Under the pieces are notes generated by a model. It ran no database searches. It saw only the letters and a list, made by a program, of their open reading frames with translations, and was not told the origin of the DNA. Shown here piece by piece: positions 1 through 9,713 of a stretch of 64,000 bases of DNA (position 1 is its first letter; each line of letters opens with the position of its first letter). Position numbers and translations under genes: made by a program. Source of the DNA: Xiphydria camelus (Eukaryota > Arthropoda > Insecta > Hymenoptera > Xiphydriidae); NCBI GenBank assembly GCA_963678675.1, contig OY783193.1:36494430-36558429 (forward strand), written 5' to 3'.

Positions 1-1306
1 GAATTTCAATGCGCGCCGATGAGTTCGAGAGCGAATTACGGCGTCCCCCCTTTTATCGCGTTAGTCGTAGCCGATCCTCTTTCCTCCCTCTCGATCTCGC
101 CGCGATCACGACGATAACGACGGGACTTTCGTCTGCGCCAGTCACTGGCTGTAAACGCCGACGTAATAGAGTTTTATCGTGTCATGACAACGAGAGAAAA
201 GAAGACCGCTTTATTTTACATCTGCACACGTCAGCTATTTTTTAAAATTCTTTAACGCAGTGTCGATAAAGACAATTCGGTGCATAAACTCATCGTACAA
301 TTAAAATGGAAATAAATGGGAAATTTTAGGAAAATATTAGGTAGTAATTATTTTCAACTAATTTTTGAACAAGAAAATATCATCTCTTTCAACGAAGATG
401 TGGGCATTTTTATTGGTAAATTTTCCGTCTCGTTAAATGACGCTGGCCGTTGCGAAATAGTTGCCTGCCAAAGCGTCTCCTACTATACGTGTATGCAGAA
501 TAGAAACTGTCAGGGAATTTTAAATACATCAGGAAAATGTCAAGGAATTAAATGTTTACCAGGGAAAATTCGTAATTTGAAAGTTTTAAATTTAATCGGG
601 ACGTTAATTTATGCTTTTATTTAAATTTTTCCGATTTTTCGGTCGAAAAATAAAGGTTGTTCTTCGTGTAACTCTATAGATTTTATCAGAGAACTTTCCG
701 GGGTTATCAGGGAAATATCGAAACGTTCTTCATCAGAACTAGTAGCCACCCTGATATGGTTTCAATTCCATGACCCCGACGTATATATCATATCCGTACG
801 ACTCATCACGCGTGCCGCGAATAAGATTATCGGCTAGCGGTTGCAGGTCCGCCTTTTCGGCGAGTGACTAATAAATCTAACTGTTCGCGCAATCGGTACA
901 CATTGGCGGGATTGGTGTGCGATTGAGTACACATCGAGAGCCGAAAGCGCGTATGAAATATCGAGTGTCAATGTCGAACTCGCCGGCCCTGACTTAGGAT
1001 ATGAATCATTCGACACTTGTTATATTCCGATGCTATACCACGCTGGCGTCTTACCGGCAAGTATTAAGTACCTATATAATTCAGATTTGAATTTATCCAT
1101 TTCTCATACTATTTTGGATTTAAGTTTGCACGATATTCGATTACAAATAATATATTCGGCATAAATGTAGCATCCAGTCCTTCCGAAGGAGAAAAATACA
1201 TTCTAAAATTTATTGAAATATTTCGATGGCTCCTAGTGAAAGCAACTTACCTGATTTCTATGACTACGATTATACGATAAATGTCACATAAGTCCTTTAA
1301 GACACG
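1..1306. other. No gene recognised
   Basis: Mixed-composition DNA. The longest plus-strand open frame (316-624, 102 codons) shows no domain, signal peptide or repeat that I recognise and has an ordinary AT-rich composition, so it is treated as chance. No repeat shared with the rest of the window was seen here. Confidence 0.5.
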
Positions 1307-1556
1307 TACCGAGAGAATAGTTTATTAATAGTTAATAAATGAATGTTAAATACGACGAAATAAATATTTTGTTAAGACAAAAAAGATATGTTTATTATTA
1401 AAATATTTATTTCATTCTAACAGTTGCCTCAGAAAATTTAATTGTGATAAATAAATATTGTAATAGTTAACTAATATTTGTTTGGTTCAATGAAATGTTT
1501 CTTTTGCCATATTTAAACAAATATTGATTAACTACAAATAAACTGTTTTCTCGGTA
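1307..1556 (+). mobile_element. MITE family A, copy A1
   Basis: Short inverted-repeat element of the commonest family in the window. Termini read TA-CCGAGAGAATAG and the reverse of this at the right end, each preceded or followed by TA. The body carries the family landmarks: GAAATAAATATTT, TTATTTCATT, a GTTGCCTCA block, and TATTTAAACAAATATT near the right end. No coding capacity, so it is non-autonomous. The end lacks the CACT of other copies at both termini. Confidence 0.8.
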
Positions 1557-2275
1557 CGTCTCTTAACGTTGTTAGATGTTGGTAAAATTCACTCAAATCA
1601 GTATACTCTAATTAATTATCAGTTAAAGCATTCCTATATAAGCTATTTTCCAAATTCCCAAAATTAAAAGACGCGCCTCAAAGGGCCAGATAAGAAAGAG
1701 CCATCGAAATATCGCGAACGGAGAGAATGCATTTTTCCTCATTATGCGAAACTCGGTGTAATATTTATTTAGCGTCAGTCCGACTTCCAGCTGAATGCAT
1801 TTATGACAGAATATCGTGAGCCACTAACCAACAAGTGCGGACAATTAAATTTAATCACCACAATGGATCGATTACCTAATGCGTTTCTACGATTAATTAT
1901 TCTAGTAGTGGATTGATAACCCTATAAACATAAATTAAATTACGTTTGACTAATTTGGGACTTATCCTACTTCGATTCTCAACTATTATTTCAAAAAACA
2001 AGTCGACAAATATGTATTAAGATGTATACGATAAAATATAACGTACCGTCGAATCAAACGTCTGACACGCATTCGGTGAAACTAGGTTTCGTTTCTGGTA
2101 TCGACCTAGAACTCTCTCATATCCTCTTACTCCTCTTCGGCGCTTCGCGGTTAGAAGAAACGTCCACATTTTGTCGTCTACATACGTATAGCTATACGTA
2201 TGTATACGCAGCTATCGAAGCGGAGGAATTCGCGATAATATTTCCGGAAGTGACACTACACGTGCTACAGGTATT
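1557..2275. other. No gene recognised
   Basis: AT-rich DNA with no shared repeat detected. An open frame at 2022-2309 runs into the left arm of an inverted repeat (2276-2333) and is therefore judged non-coding. Confidence 0.5.
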
Positions 2276-2998
2276 AAGGCCATCGCCCACAAATTTCCAT
2301 AAGCCGTAACCATAACCGTATCCGCCAATCAAACTTACGCGTCGTGGAGAATATCATCTACTCCCTAGAAATACCTATAGAAACGCAGAACGTATGAGAT
2401 GTACGCAGGAAGAATTCGCAGGGGTCAAAATTTCGCTACTCATACAGATGCAGGACTCCCACTTGGTTATTTTCTAAATGATGTGTCATTTTTTCAATCA
2501 AGTCAGTGGAAAGTCATTTTTATTTTTAAAAGTAATTAAAAGTCATTATTTTTAACATTTCGTCCCTTGATTCGTCGAATAATTTCACGATGAATGAGTT
2601 TAATTTAATTTCATGATTTGTATTATATGAATTATATCTGTGTCGAGATGGTCATGCTATCAGCGCCCAGATTCTGTAAATAAATATTTCGTTAGGACAG
2701 GAAAATATATTTCAATTATAAAAATGTTTATTTCATTCAAACGATTTTTTTCTAAGGATCTAATTATGCCAAATAAATATTTTCTGGTTCAATAAAATTT
2801 TTATAACGTCATATTCAAACAAATATTTATTAACTACAAAAAAAAATGTTTGCTCAGTGTGTTTCCAGACTTATAGGTATGATAGATACTTTTAGGGAGC
2901 AGATATATCTGTTTCCCTTTAACCTATGGCTTTGATTGGCGAGAGTACGGTTATGGTTACGACCATAACGCTTATGGAAATTTATGTGCGATGGCCTT
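2276..2998. repeat. Inverted-repeat unit family S, copy S1
   Basis: Left arm 2276-2333 and right arm 2931-2998 are imperfect reverse complements (landmarks GGCCATCGCCCACA, TTTCCATAAGCCGTAACC, CCGCCAATCAAA). They bracket about 600 bp that includes a family A fragment. A related arm pair occurs at 23125-23275. It may be a non-autonomous transposon with long inverted ends or a duplicated inverted segment; no target duplication is clear. Confidence 0.65.
2676..2859 (+). mobile_element. MITE family A, copy A2 (left-truncated)
   Basis: Starts abruptly inside the GTAAATAAATATTTCG block and runs to a good right end, TTTGCTCAGTG. The left third of the family A consensus is missing. It lies inside the inverted-repeat unit S1. 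Confidence 0.75.
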
Positions 2999-3654
2999 TG
3001 CCCCAGTTACGGCGTCATATGAATTCGCCCACCGATCGACGCTTCCCACATCCCACGCGCTCCACCGCGTCTATTCGTCAACTAACTCCCTTCAAGGTTC
3101 TCGAAATCGAAAGTCCCGCCGAACGATTTACGCGCGCGGAGGCTATTATACGGTTGCGCGAGCTCCGTTTAATCGTTTATGCTAATCCACATTCTGCGGG
3201 ACACCTCGAATCTCGCGTTTGCATTAAGAGGCTCGGCAGGTTCGCCGTGGAAAAATAAGGCGTCGCGCGAAATCGGCTGGGAAGCGTCGCGTTACGAAAT
3301 TCCACGAGTTGTAAACAGGGCGTGGGACGCGCGGCTTTTTATCGATGCCTCCGCAATCGACCTGCGCGATCTCACGAATGCCGCTGCGATAGGCTTATGG
3401 GCAGGGATGTGTATAATCGCGTTGAAATTTATTTATAATCGAGAGGACGACCGGTAATCTTGTAATAACGTTTCTCTGGCGTCTCGTGTGTATCAACGGG
3501 CCTCGATTTCTATTTCATTTCGCAAACGCTTTACATTTCATGAAAACGATCATTTCTCGTGAACTAATCTCGCCTTTTCTCCGTTATATAAAAATACGAG
3601 CGCATTTTTCTATAAATATTGATACGACGATGACTGTTTTCTTCTCCGACAAAG
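2999..3654. other. No gene recognised
   Basis: Moderately CpG-rich DNA. Overlapping open frames between 2926 and 3457 are on one strand in several phases with no recognisable domain; none is supported as a gene. Confidence 0.5.
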
Positions 3655-3866
3655 CAGTGTGTTTGTAGTTGATAAATGTTTGTCTAAATATGACGAAATG
3701 AACATATTATTGGGTCAAGTATATATCAATTAAATCCTTTGAGGCAATCATTTGAAAGAAATAAACATTGTAATAATTTACATATATTTTCTTGTCCTAA
3801 CGAAATATCTATTTCGTTGTATTTCAAATTACATTTATTAATTATTAATAAACTGTCTTCTCAGTG
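3655..3866 (-). mobile_element. MITE family A, copy A3 (reverse)
   Basis: Reverse-orientation copy ending CTGTCTTCTCAGTG at 3866. Its left end is degraded and the middle is deleted relative to other copies. The sequence just outside its right end (3867-3948) is the reverse complement of DNA next to copy A4b, so the element moved here as part of a larger duplicated block or vice versa. Confidence 0.75.
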
Positions 3867-3948
3867 TTTATAAAGACTTTGTAATTTATGTTTGCTCGAA
3901 ATAACTATGTATTTTCTGAACGCATCGCGTCGATTCTCTATGTTACGT

Positions 3949-4802
3949 GTAATAATTTATAAAGGAGGAAGTTGGCTCCTGATTACCAAACCGGCAAGCA
4001 ACGGTAACGAGGGATCAACTTCCTAGGGGAGGATTCTCTGTTATCACCTTCCCTTCCGTATTTAACACCCCCTAAACACTTGAAGGGTGAGAATCGTCTA
4101 CCTTGACAAATCTCCACGATTTACAACAGCTCTGCAAAATTTCTGTAAACATTCAGAATATGTGGGGTGTTTTTTTTTCGTCGCTGTATCTACTCTCCCC
4201 TCTCTCCCCTCGTCTTCGATGAACATTTACCGGGCCGACTGGCAAGTTGCCCGATACGGGCCCGGAGGGGGTTGGAAACCAGGGGAAAAAATTCAGGACG
4301 AGATGCGGCGGGGGTTGGAGTTGCGAGGAAAAAGGGCGGGGCGCATCTGGGTCGTATTCCACGTTTGTATAATCGCGAGCAGCGAAACCTGGAAGAAATT
4401 CTAATCCACCGCGCTTTCCAAAGGACTCTCGTCCCTCTCCGCGAAACGTACGGGTGTGTAGATCCATGTTGACCTTTGCTTCAAACCGTGAAGATCCTCC
4501 CCTTTGCCACGCGACGAACGTATGAACCATACGTTATAGAAACGCCTCCCCCCCCCCCCTCCGTCGATTTTCACGTAGCACGGACGTTTTATTCGTATGT
4601 GGAGACCAATATTGCTCCAGTTCGTGTAATCTATTCCCATATGTCAAAGTGTACCTGAGTATATCGAAAAAAGAAATAGTTAAAGTCGTACTAATCGTTA
4701 GTCACAAGTGGATGGAAACGACACAAATACGTGATATATGTATATCACGTATGTATTATATAGAATATTTTGTGTATACCTACATTCAGAAAATGATCTA
4801 TT
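3949..4802. other. GC-rich segment, no gene recognised
   Basis: Contains a run of about a dozen C at 4548-4559 and several overlapping frames in both strands (4087-4658), typical of GC-rich shadow ORFs. No domain recognised. Confidence 0.5.
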
Positions 4803-4954
4803 TTAACACGTTCGCTGCGCATGGCACGGATCCGTGACACACCGAGCCTTTAAGCAGTGCGCGTGGCACGGATCCGTGACACAAATACGTTCTCATCTTT
4901 CATAGCCGCTCCTGGGTAAGTCTTCCTGAAAAAAGTGAGCAGCGAACGTGTTAA
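4803..4954. mobile_element. TTAA-flanked 144-bp element (piggyBac-style MITE), family P
   Basis: TTAA occurs at 4803-4806 and again at 4951-4954. Between them the ends are inverted repeats: CACGTTCGCTGC on the left and GCAGCGAACGTG on the right. TTAA duplications are the hallmark of piggyBac transposition. Inside, the block GTGGCACGGATCCGTGACAC is present twice (first copy reads CATGGCACGGATCC...), each copy itself containing the palindrome CACGGATCCGTG. There is no coding capacity. Only one copy is seen in this window. Confidence 0.8.
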
Positions 4955-4989
4955 TGCAAATCTGATCAAAAATTGATCCAGAATGATGA

Positions 4990-5219
4990 CACGGAAAAAA
5001 ATTAATCGTAGCATTTACAAGGTTTGTAGTAAATTTCGGAACAAAGCCAATTTATTGTTACTTCTACTACAGTTTTATAATATTAAAATTTATAGTAAAA
5101 CTTGTAGAAGTTGCGTTGCTTTAATTTTTACTAGAATCGTAGTTATCGTAACAATAAACTGGCCTTGTCCTGAAATTTACCACAAACTTTGTGAATCCTA
5201 CGATTTATTTTTTTCCGTG
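4990..5219. mobile_element. MITE family H, copy H1
   Basis: Inverted-repeat element: left end CACGGAAAAAAATTAATCGT, right end TTTATTTTTTTCCGTG. Long palindromic arms contain AGCATTTACAAGGTTTGTAG and its inverse. Copies H2 (39181) and H3 (55187) share the whole body, including ACAAGGCCAATT and the matching inverse block on the right arm. No coding capacity. Confidence 0.8.
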
Positions 5220-5404
5220 TAGAAATCTATTTATAAGAAGAGCAGAAATCAATTTGGAGGAAACAAATATTCTGCTAAACTTGTATTCGATTAAAATATA
5301 AGAAGAAATATTTGTTTCATCTAGATAGACTTTTGTTCGACGCTGATAAATTCCCGTTTGTAACTAATGAACGTTTTAGTACCTATGTCCGTATGCGAGT
5401 GAAG

Positions 5405-5530
5405 TAAAGGTCGATGTATTCCGCGACTGGCTGTTCCGAGAGGAAAATGTTAGAAGCAAATGTTGTCGAGCAATCCAAACCACGTAATTTTTATTACAAA
5501 CATTTTCCTCTCCGGCCGTCCAATTGCGAA
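5405..5530. repeat. Hairpin repeat family U, copy U1
   Basis: Contains GAGAGGAAAATGTT and, 80 bp on, AACATTTTCCTCTC, so it can fold into a stem. The same arrangement with about 65-70% identity by eye occurs at 46678-46815. The two copies also give similar short minus-strand peptides, as expected of copies of one repeat; no real gene is claimed. Confidence 0.55.
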
Positions 5531-5988
5531 GTGCAGCGGCTATCGACGCATTCGATTGCTTTCCCAAGTACTTTGATGGTGTATTCCGTGTGATGTCGAT
5601 TTTAAAGGGAATCGATTAACCTCCCCGTCTAATTTATCTGAAGTTTGATCGCATACAGCGTCGGCTCCGCAACTATATATTCGATTGATCAGTCGTAGGT
5701 CTACACGTATGCATCGATCTTGACAACGCAAACTGCATCCTGCAGTTTGTTGAGTTTGACCTAGATCTTCAGGATCGGATAATTCGGTTTTCTCACAAGT
5801 TTTTTATTGCAGATTCAAAAAATTTAGACAGAACTGTTTACTTGGTATTTTCTTATTTCTAATTTTCGGCCTTATTTAATCTGGGAAACGACATTTTGAA
5901 GTGCAGCTACGTCATCGCGTTGTAAGTCTACCTCTCTCACTCTCGTTGCTCGGCATAAATGCATCTCTTGTATTTCGATAATGTTACA
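5531..5988. other. No gene recognised
   Basis: No recognisable repeat or coding signal seen between hairpin U1 and the family A fragment. Confidence 0.5.
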
Positions 5989-6140
5989 CACAGAAAAAAC
6001 AAAGTTATTAAATGTAATTTCAAATACGGTGAAATAAATATTTCGTTAGGATAAGAAAATATTTGTTAATTATTAAAACATTTATTTCATTCAAATGGTT
6101 GCCCCAAAGGATTTAATTGACCCAGATAAATATCGTAATA
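5989..6140 (+). mobile_element. MITE family A, copy A4a (right-truncated)
   Basis: Begins CACAGAAAAAACAAAG and follows the family A body up to AAATATCGTAATAG, then breaks. The break point coincides with the edge of the block duplicated in inverted orientation at 3867-3948. Confidence 0.7.
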
Positions 6141-6205
6141 GAGAATCGATGCATTCAGAAAATTTAGTTATTTCGAGCAAATAGAAATTACAAAATCTTT
6201 ATCAA

Positions 6206-6457
6206 CACTGAGAAGACAGTTTATTAATAATTAATAAATGTAATTCGAAATGCAACGAAATAAATATTTCGCTAGGACAAGAAAATATATGTAAATTATT
6301 GCAATGTTTATTTTATTCGAATAATTGCCTCAAAGGATTTAATTGTCCTAGATAAATGTCGTGATAGTTAACGAATATTTACTTGATCGAATACAGTGTT
6401 TATTTCGCCATATTCAAACAAATATTTATTAACTACAAATATACTGTTTTCTCGGTG
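6206..6457 (+). mobile_element. MITE family A, copy A4b (complete)
   Basis: Complete copy of 252 bp: left end CACTGAGAAGACAG at 6206, right end CTGTTTTCTCGGTG at 6457. The three bases CAA precede the left end and follow the right end, unlike the TA seen at other copies. Good reference copy for the family body. Confidence 0.85.
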
Positions 6458-8051
6458 CAACGTTGTAGAGAAAAACGCGCTTATTATTACTCAGCGAATA
6501 GTTCTTTTTTTCGGACATTTTCGTTTTCGTATATCTATAGATTACAAATTGAATTGAAAAATATGAATGTTTTTTTTATATAAAAACCGAACTGAACTAA
6601 TACTTCTATTTACTACTACTGCTTAACTTCCCAACAGATAAATTCATAAAGAAAATTCTGGAACTTAAGTGTGAGAAGATCGAGTTTTAATTTTCTTCCC
6701 GATATCTTTCATTCGATTAATGACCCCTGTCGCATCTTGACGCTCCAAACCTGTTATATTTTTAATGGAAATATAATACAGCGGAGTAAAAAAGCCCTCG
6801 ACAAGACGAACTTAGTCATCAGATCAGACGCTTTTCTCGAAAGTCCCGCAACGACCGAGACCGCGCCTTTCTCTTTCTCTCTCTCTCTCTCTCTCTTTCG
6901 CGGGGAGCGTAACGAGAACCGGGAAGGAGGAAGAACAGACGCGCGGGCGCTTAACGGTTCTGCGGGAGCAAAATCACCCGTGCGTCGCACTCCGCGGTCG
7001 GCTTTACCTATTACGTGGGTGCCTGGCCGCGGGGGAGGAGGGTCCCGGACTCTCTCTCCCTCTCTCTCCTTCCGGGTTGTAAAATCGCGAACAGGCATGG
7101 GCGCAGGTATCGGGATATCTGGGTTAACGCGAAATTAAGTTGGCTCGGTGTATTTTTAGCTCGCGTCTCTCTCCGTTGTTCGATTTTGCGTGAGATGGAA
7201 ACTGAGCTGAGAGGGGGGGAAGAGGGACGAGAGAGAGAAAGAGATCGAAGGGAGACGCGATTCGAGCGAAGGACAACGGTACCGAAGAGAAGCGACGACA
7301 CTCCTTCGGCGCTACGCGATTGCCTCTCCTTCCGCCTCACCCACGCATTTTTTGCGAGGTTCAGTGTCAAACGCGGTTAATGACGCGACGAGATCGCGAG
7401 ATTTATGTACACCTGCGCGTCCGTGCACCGCCTCCTTTCGCGAAATTGTCCTCGATTCTCCTCTTTTATTGTCGTCGACTTTTTTCTCTGTTTACGCCAC
7501 TCGCTTCTTTTCGGGTTTTCAGTGTTCCTCCTCTGCCTTCGAGGAGCGTTATTTTTGCTAGAATCGGATGGCAGTCGCGTAGATATCAAGGAATGATATT
7601 CCGGTAAATGTACGACGTAATGTATTCGATCCGCAAAGCTTTCTATTTGACGTTTATTCAGAATTAATTTATATGTTTGATACATCCTTGTTGTACTGTT
7701 ATTCGTTTTAGAGTTTCTCGATTTAATTATTGAACGTATCCAAGACTTTTTTTTGTAAGTACCGTAAAGAAGAGTTACTCTGTCTTTTTTAATTGAGGGG
7801 TTTCTTTAGCCCATTTTTAGTTGCAATGTTTTATAGAGTATAGTGACGTCCAGTCATTATTTTAAGTCCGATACAGTGTTAAATACTTATTGATATTGTT
7901 TTCCAAGTATTTTCCTTTCGAAGGTACGACCTCCATAAAACCTCTAATCAAGAGGTGGACTACAACAAATGTTTAATTAGGAGACAAAGTAGCTTTGTCT
8001 GCATTTATTTACTTAGTGCATTTCTGCATTACGATTTGCATTTCTTCTCCG
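6458..8051. other. CT-rich and CpG-rich segment, no gene recognised
   Basis: Holds a CT dinucleotide tract at 6866-6898 and further CT/GA-rich DNA to about 7370. Many overlapping frames on both strands (6671-7685) are Ser/Leu/Arg-rich by-products of CT repeats. No domain or shared repeat recognised. Confidence 0.55.
6866..6898. repeat. CT microsatellite
   Basis: Near-perfect CT dinucleotide tract of about 30 bp, within a longer polypyrimidine-rich stretch. Confidence 0.9.
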
Positions 8052-8308
8052 CACCGAGAAAACAATTTATCAATGGTTAACAAATGTAATTTTAAGTACA
8101 GCGTAATAAATATTTCATTTGGACAAGAAAATATATTATGTTAATTATTAAAATGTTTATTTCATTCAAACGGTTGCCCCAGATGATCTAGTTGTGCACA
8201 ATAAGTAACGTAATAATTAACAAGTATTTACTTGGTCTGATAAAGTGTTTATTTCGCAGATTCAAACAAACCTTTATTAACTATTGTGCAAATAAACTGT
8301 CTTCTCGT
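8052..8308 (+). mobile_element. MITE family A, copy A5
   Basis: Left end CACCGAGAAAACAATT, right end CTGTCTTCTCGTTA; body landmarks of family A are all present (AATAAATATTTC, TTATTTCATTCAAACGG, CAAACCTTTATTAAC). About 257 bp, no coding capacity. Confidence 0.8.
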
Positions 8309-9471
8309 TATGAAAGACAAAAAAACAGGAGAAAAAGATTATACGACGCTTAATATAGAGTGAAATGTGCGAATACTTCCGTAAGAGTAATAGGTACCAA
8401 CAGCCAGTTGCGGTCCCGTTCCTCCCGCAGGAATGCCTCCGAGAAATTGCGGTGCTACCACACGCCATGAAAATTTAATGGCGCGTCTCTCTAGCGTTTC
8501 CGGCCGCGGAGAATAATTTTCCTTTGCAAACTAGCGAATCCTCCTTAAACCCCGTTCCGGTATAACTGAGAAAACTATTATATCGAGCTAAAGAAATATT
8601 TTTCACACTATAGAAAATCGATTTTTTTTAATGGCCGCGTGACGATATTCATAATTTTTCATTTGACAATACGTGTCTGAAACAAGAAATGACGACGGGG
8701 CTCCAAAGTCCTACGGACGGTCGTCGACCCCCGCTCAAAATTCCACGGGGTTGATTCACGCTGCCCAACGACCTGTCACACATGCGATTGCTCATTTTTG
8801 TTCAGAACAAAGCACATATTCGAGATAATAAGCCTGGAAAAACGCTCAATTCTTATTGAGCGGGTAATATTTATTTGCAAATATGACTATTACACGTATA
8901 ACTATGCAATATTCAATAAAAATTATTACAACTATGGCTATTTTAATATGAACAACAGATGCGTTCAGATATAATTACAGTTCTTTTTTCCAAGCGAGAA
9001 TTAACGAATGTAAGGGTAGCGTCGAGCCCCAAAGAGTTCCCGCAGACGAGGTCATTGACCTCCACGCTAAATTCCACGGGGTTGATTCACGCTGCCCGTA
9101 ACGAACATGTCGCATGTGCAATTGCCTCATACTAGATTCCAATCGCGCGCCACCTGGCGCGTCCATGCGAAATTCGTCCCGGAAATAGCAGACTAGGTAA
9201 TGGGTTTTCCTCTCTATCTCCGCTTCCCCCCCTCTCTCTTCATCATCGCGCAGCATATGATCAGAATTTAAACTTCGGCAAATTCGTAACGGAAACGTCG
9301 ATCGTGCGCATCCTCGTTTTTCGTTATTTGTTTGAGTTTTCCACCGAAGAGGCCTTCGCATCGCGAACGCGAATCGTCGAAATTTACGGGCGATAACACG
9401 GCAAGGGCTGTTGATAATAAAACGTTCACCAGATTTGTTTGGGCTTCGCGCGACTGTGTTTCATTCCCGTG
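8309..9471. repeat. Duplicated block at 8693-8805 and 9018-9130
   Basis: A 29-bp identical core lies at 8738-8766 and 9069-9097 (starting AAATTCCACGGGGTTGATTC). Around it are weaker matches in the same order (GGGGCTCCAAAGTCC versus GAGCCCCAAAGAGTTCC upstream, CACATGCGATTGC versus CGCATGTGCAATTGCC downstream). The spacing is about 330 bp. The remainder of the interval holds nothing recognisable; the minus-strand frame at 8975-9361 crosses this repeat and is not supported. Confidence 0.6.
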
Positions 9472-9713
9472 CATTGAGAAGACAGTTTATTAGTTAATAA
9501 ATGTAATTTCAAATACGGGGAAATAAATATTCCATTAGCACACAAGAAAATATTGGTATGTTAATTATTACAATGTTTATTTCGTTCAAATGATTGCCTC
9601 AAAGGATTTGATTGTGCCAAATAAATATCGTAATACTTAGTTAACGAATATTCGTTACTTGATTCGATAAAACAAACATTTATTAACTACAGATAAACTA
9701 TTTGCTCGCTGTG
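9472..9713 (+). mobile_element. MITE family A, copy A6
   Basis: Left end CATTGAGAAGACAG, right end CTATTTGCTCGCTGTG. About 242 bp with the complete family body, slightly diverged at both termini. Confidence 0.8.

Noticed and set aside
6671..7380. Several overlapping frames of 100-155 codons
   Set aside because: They arise from CT/GA repeats read in different phases.
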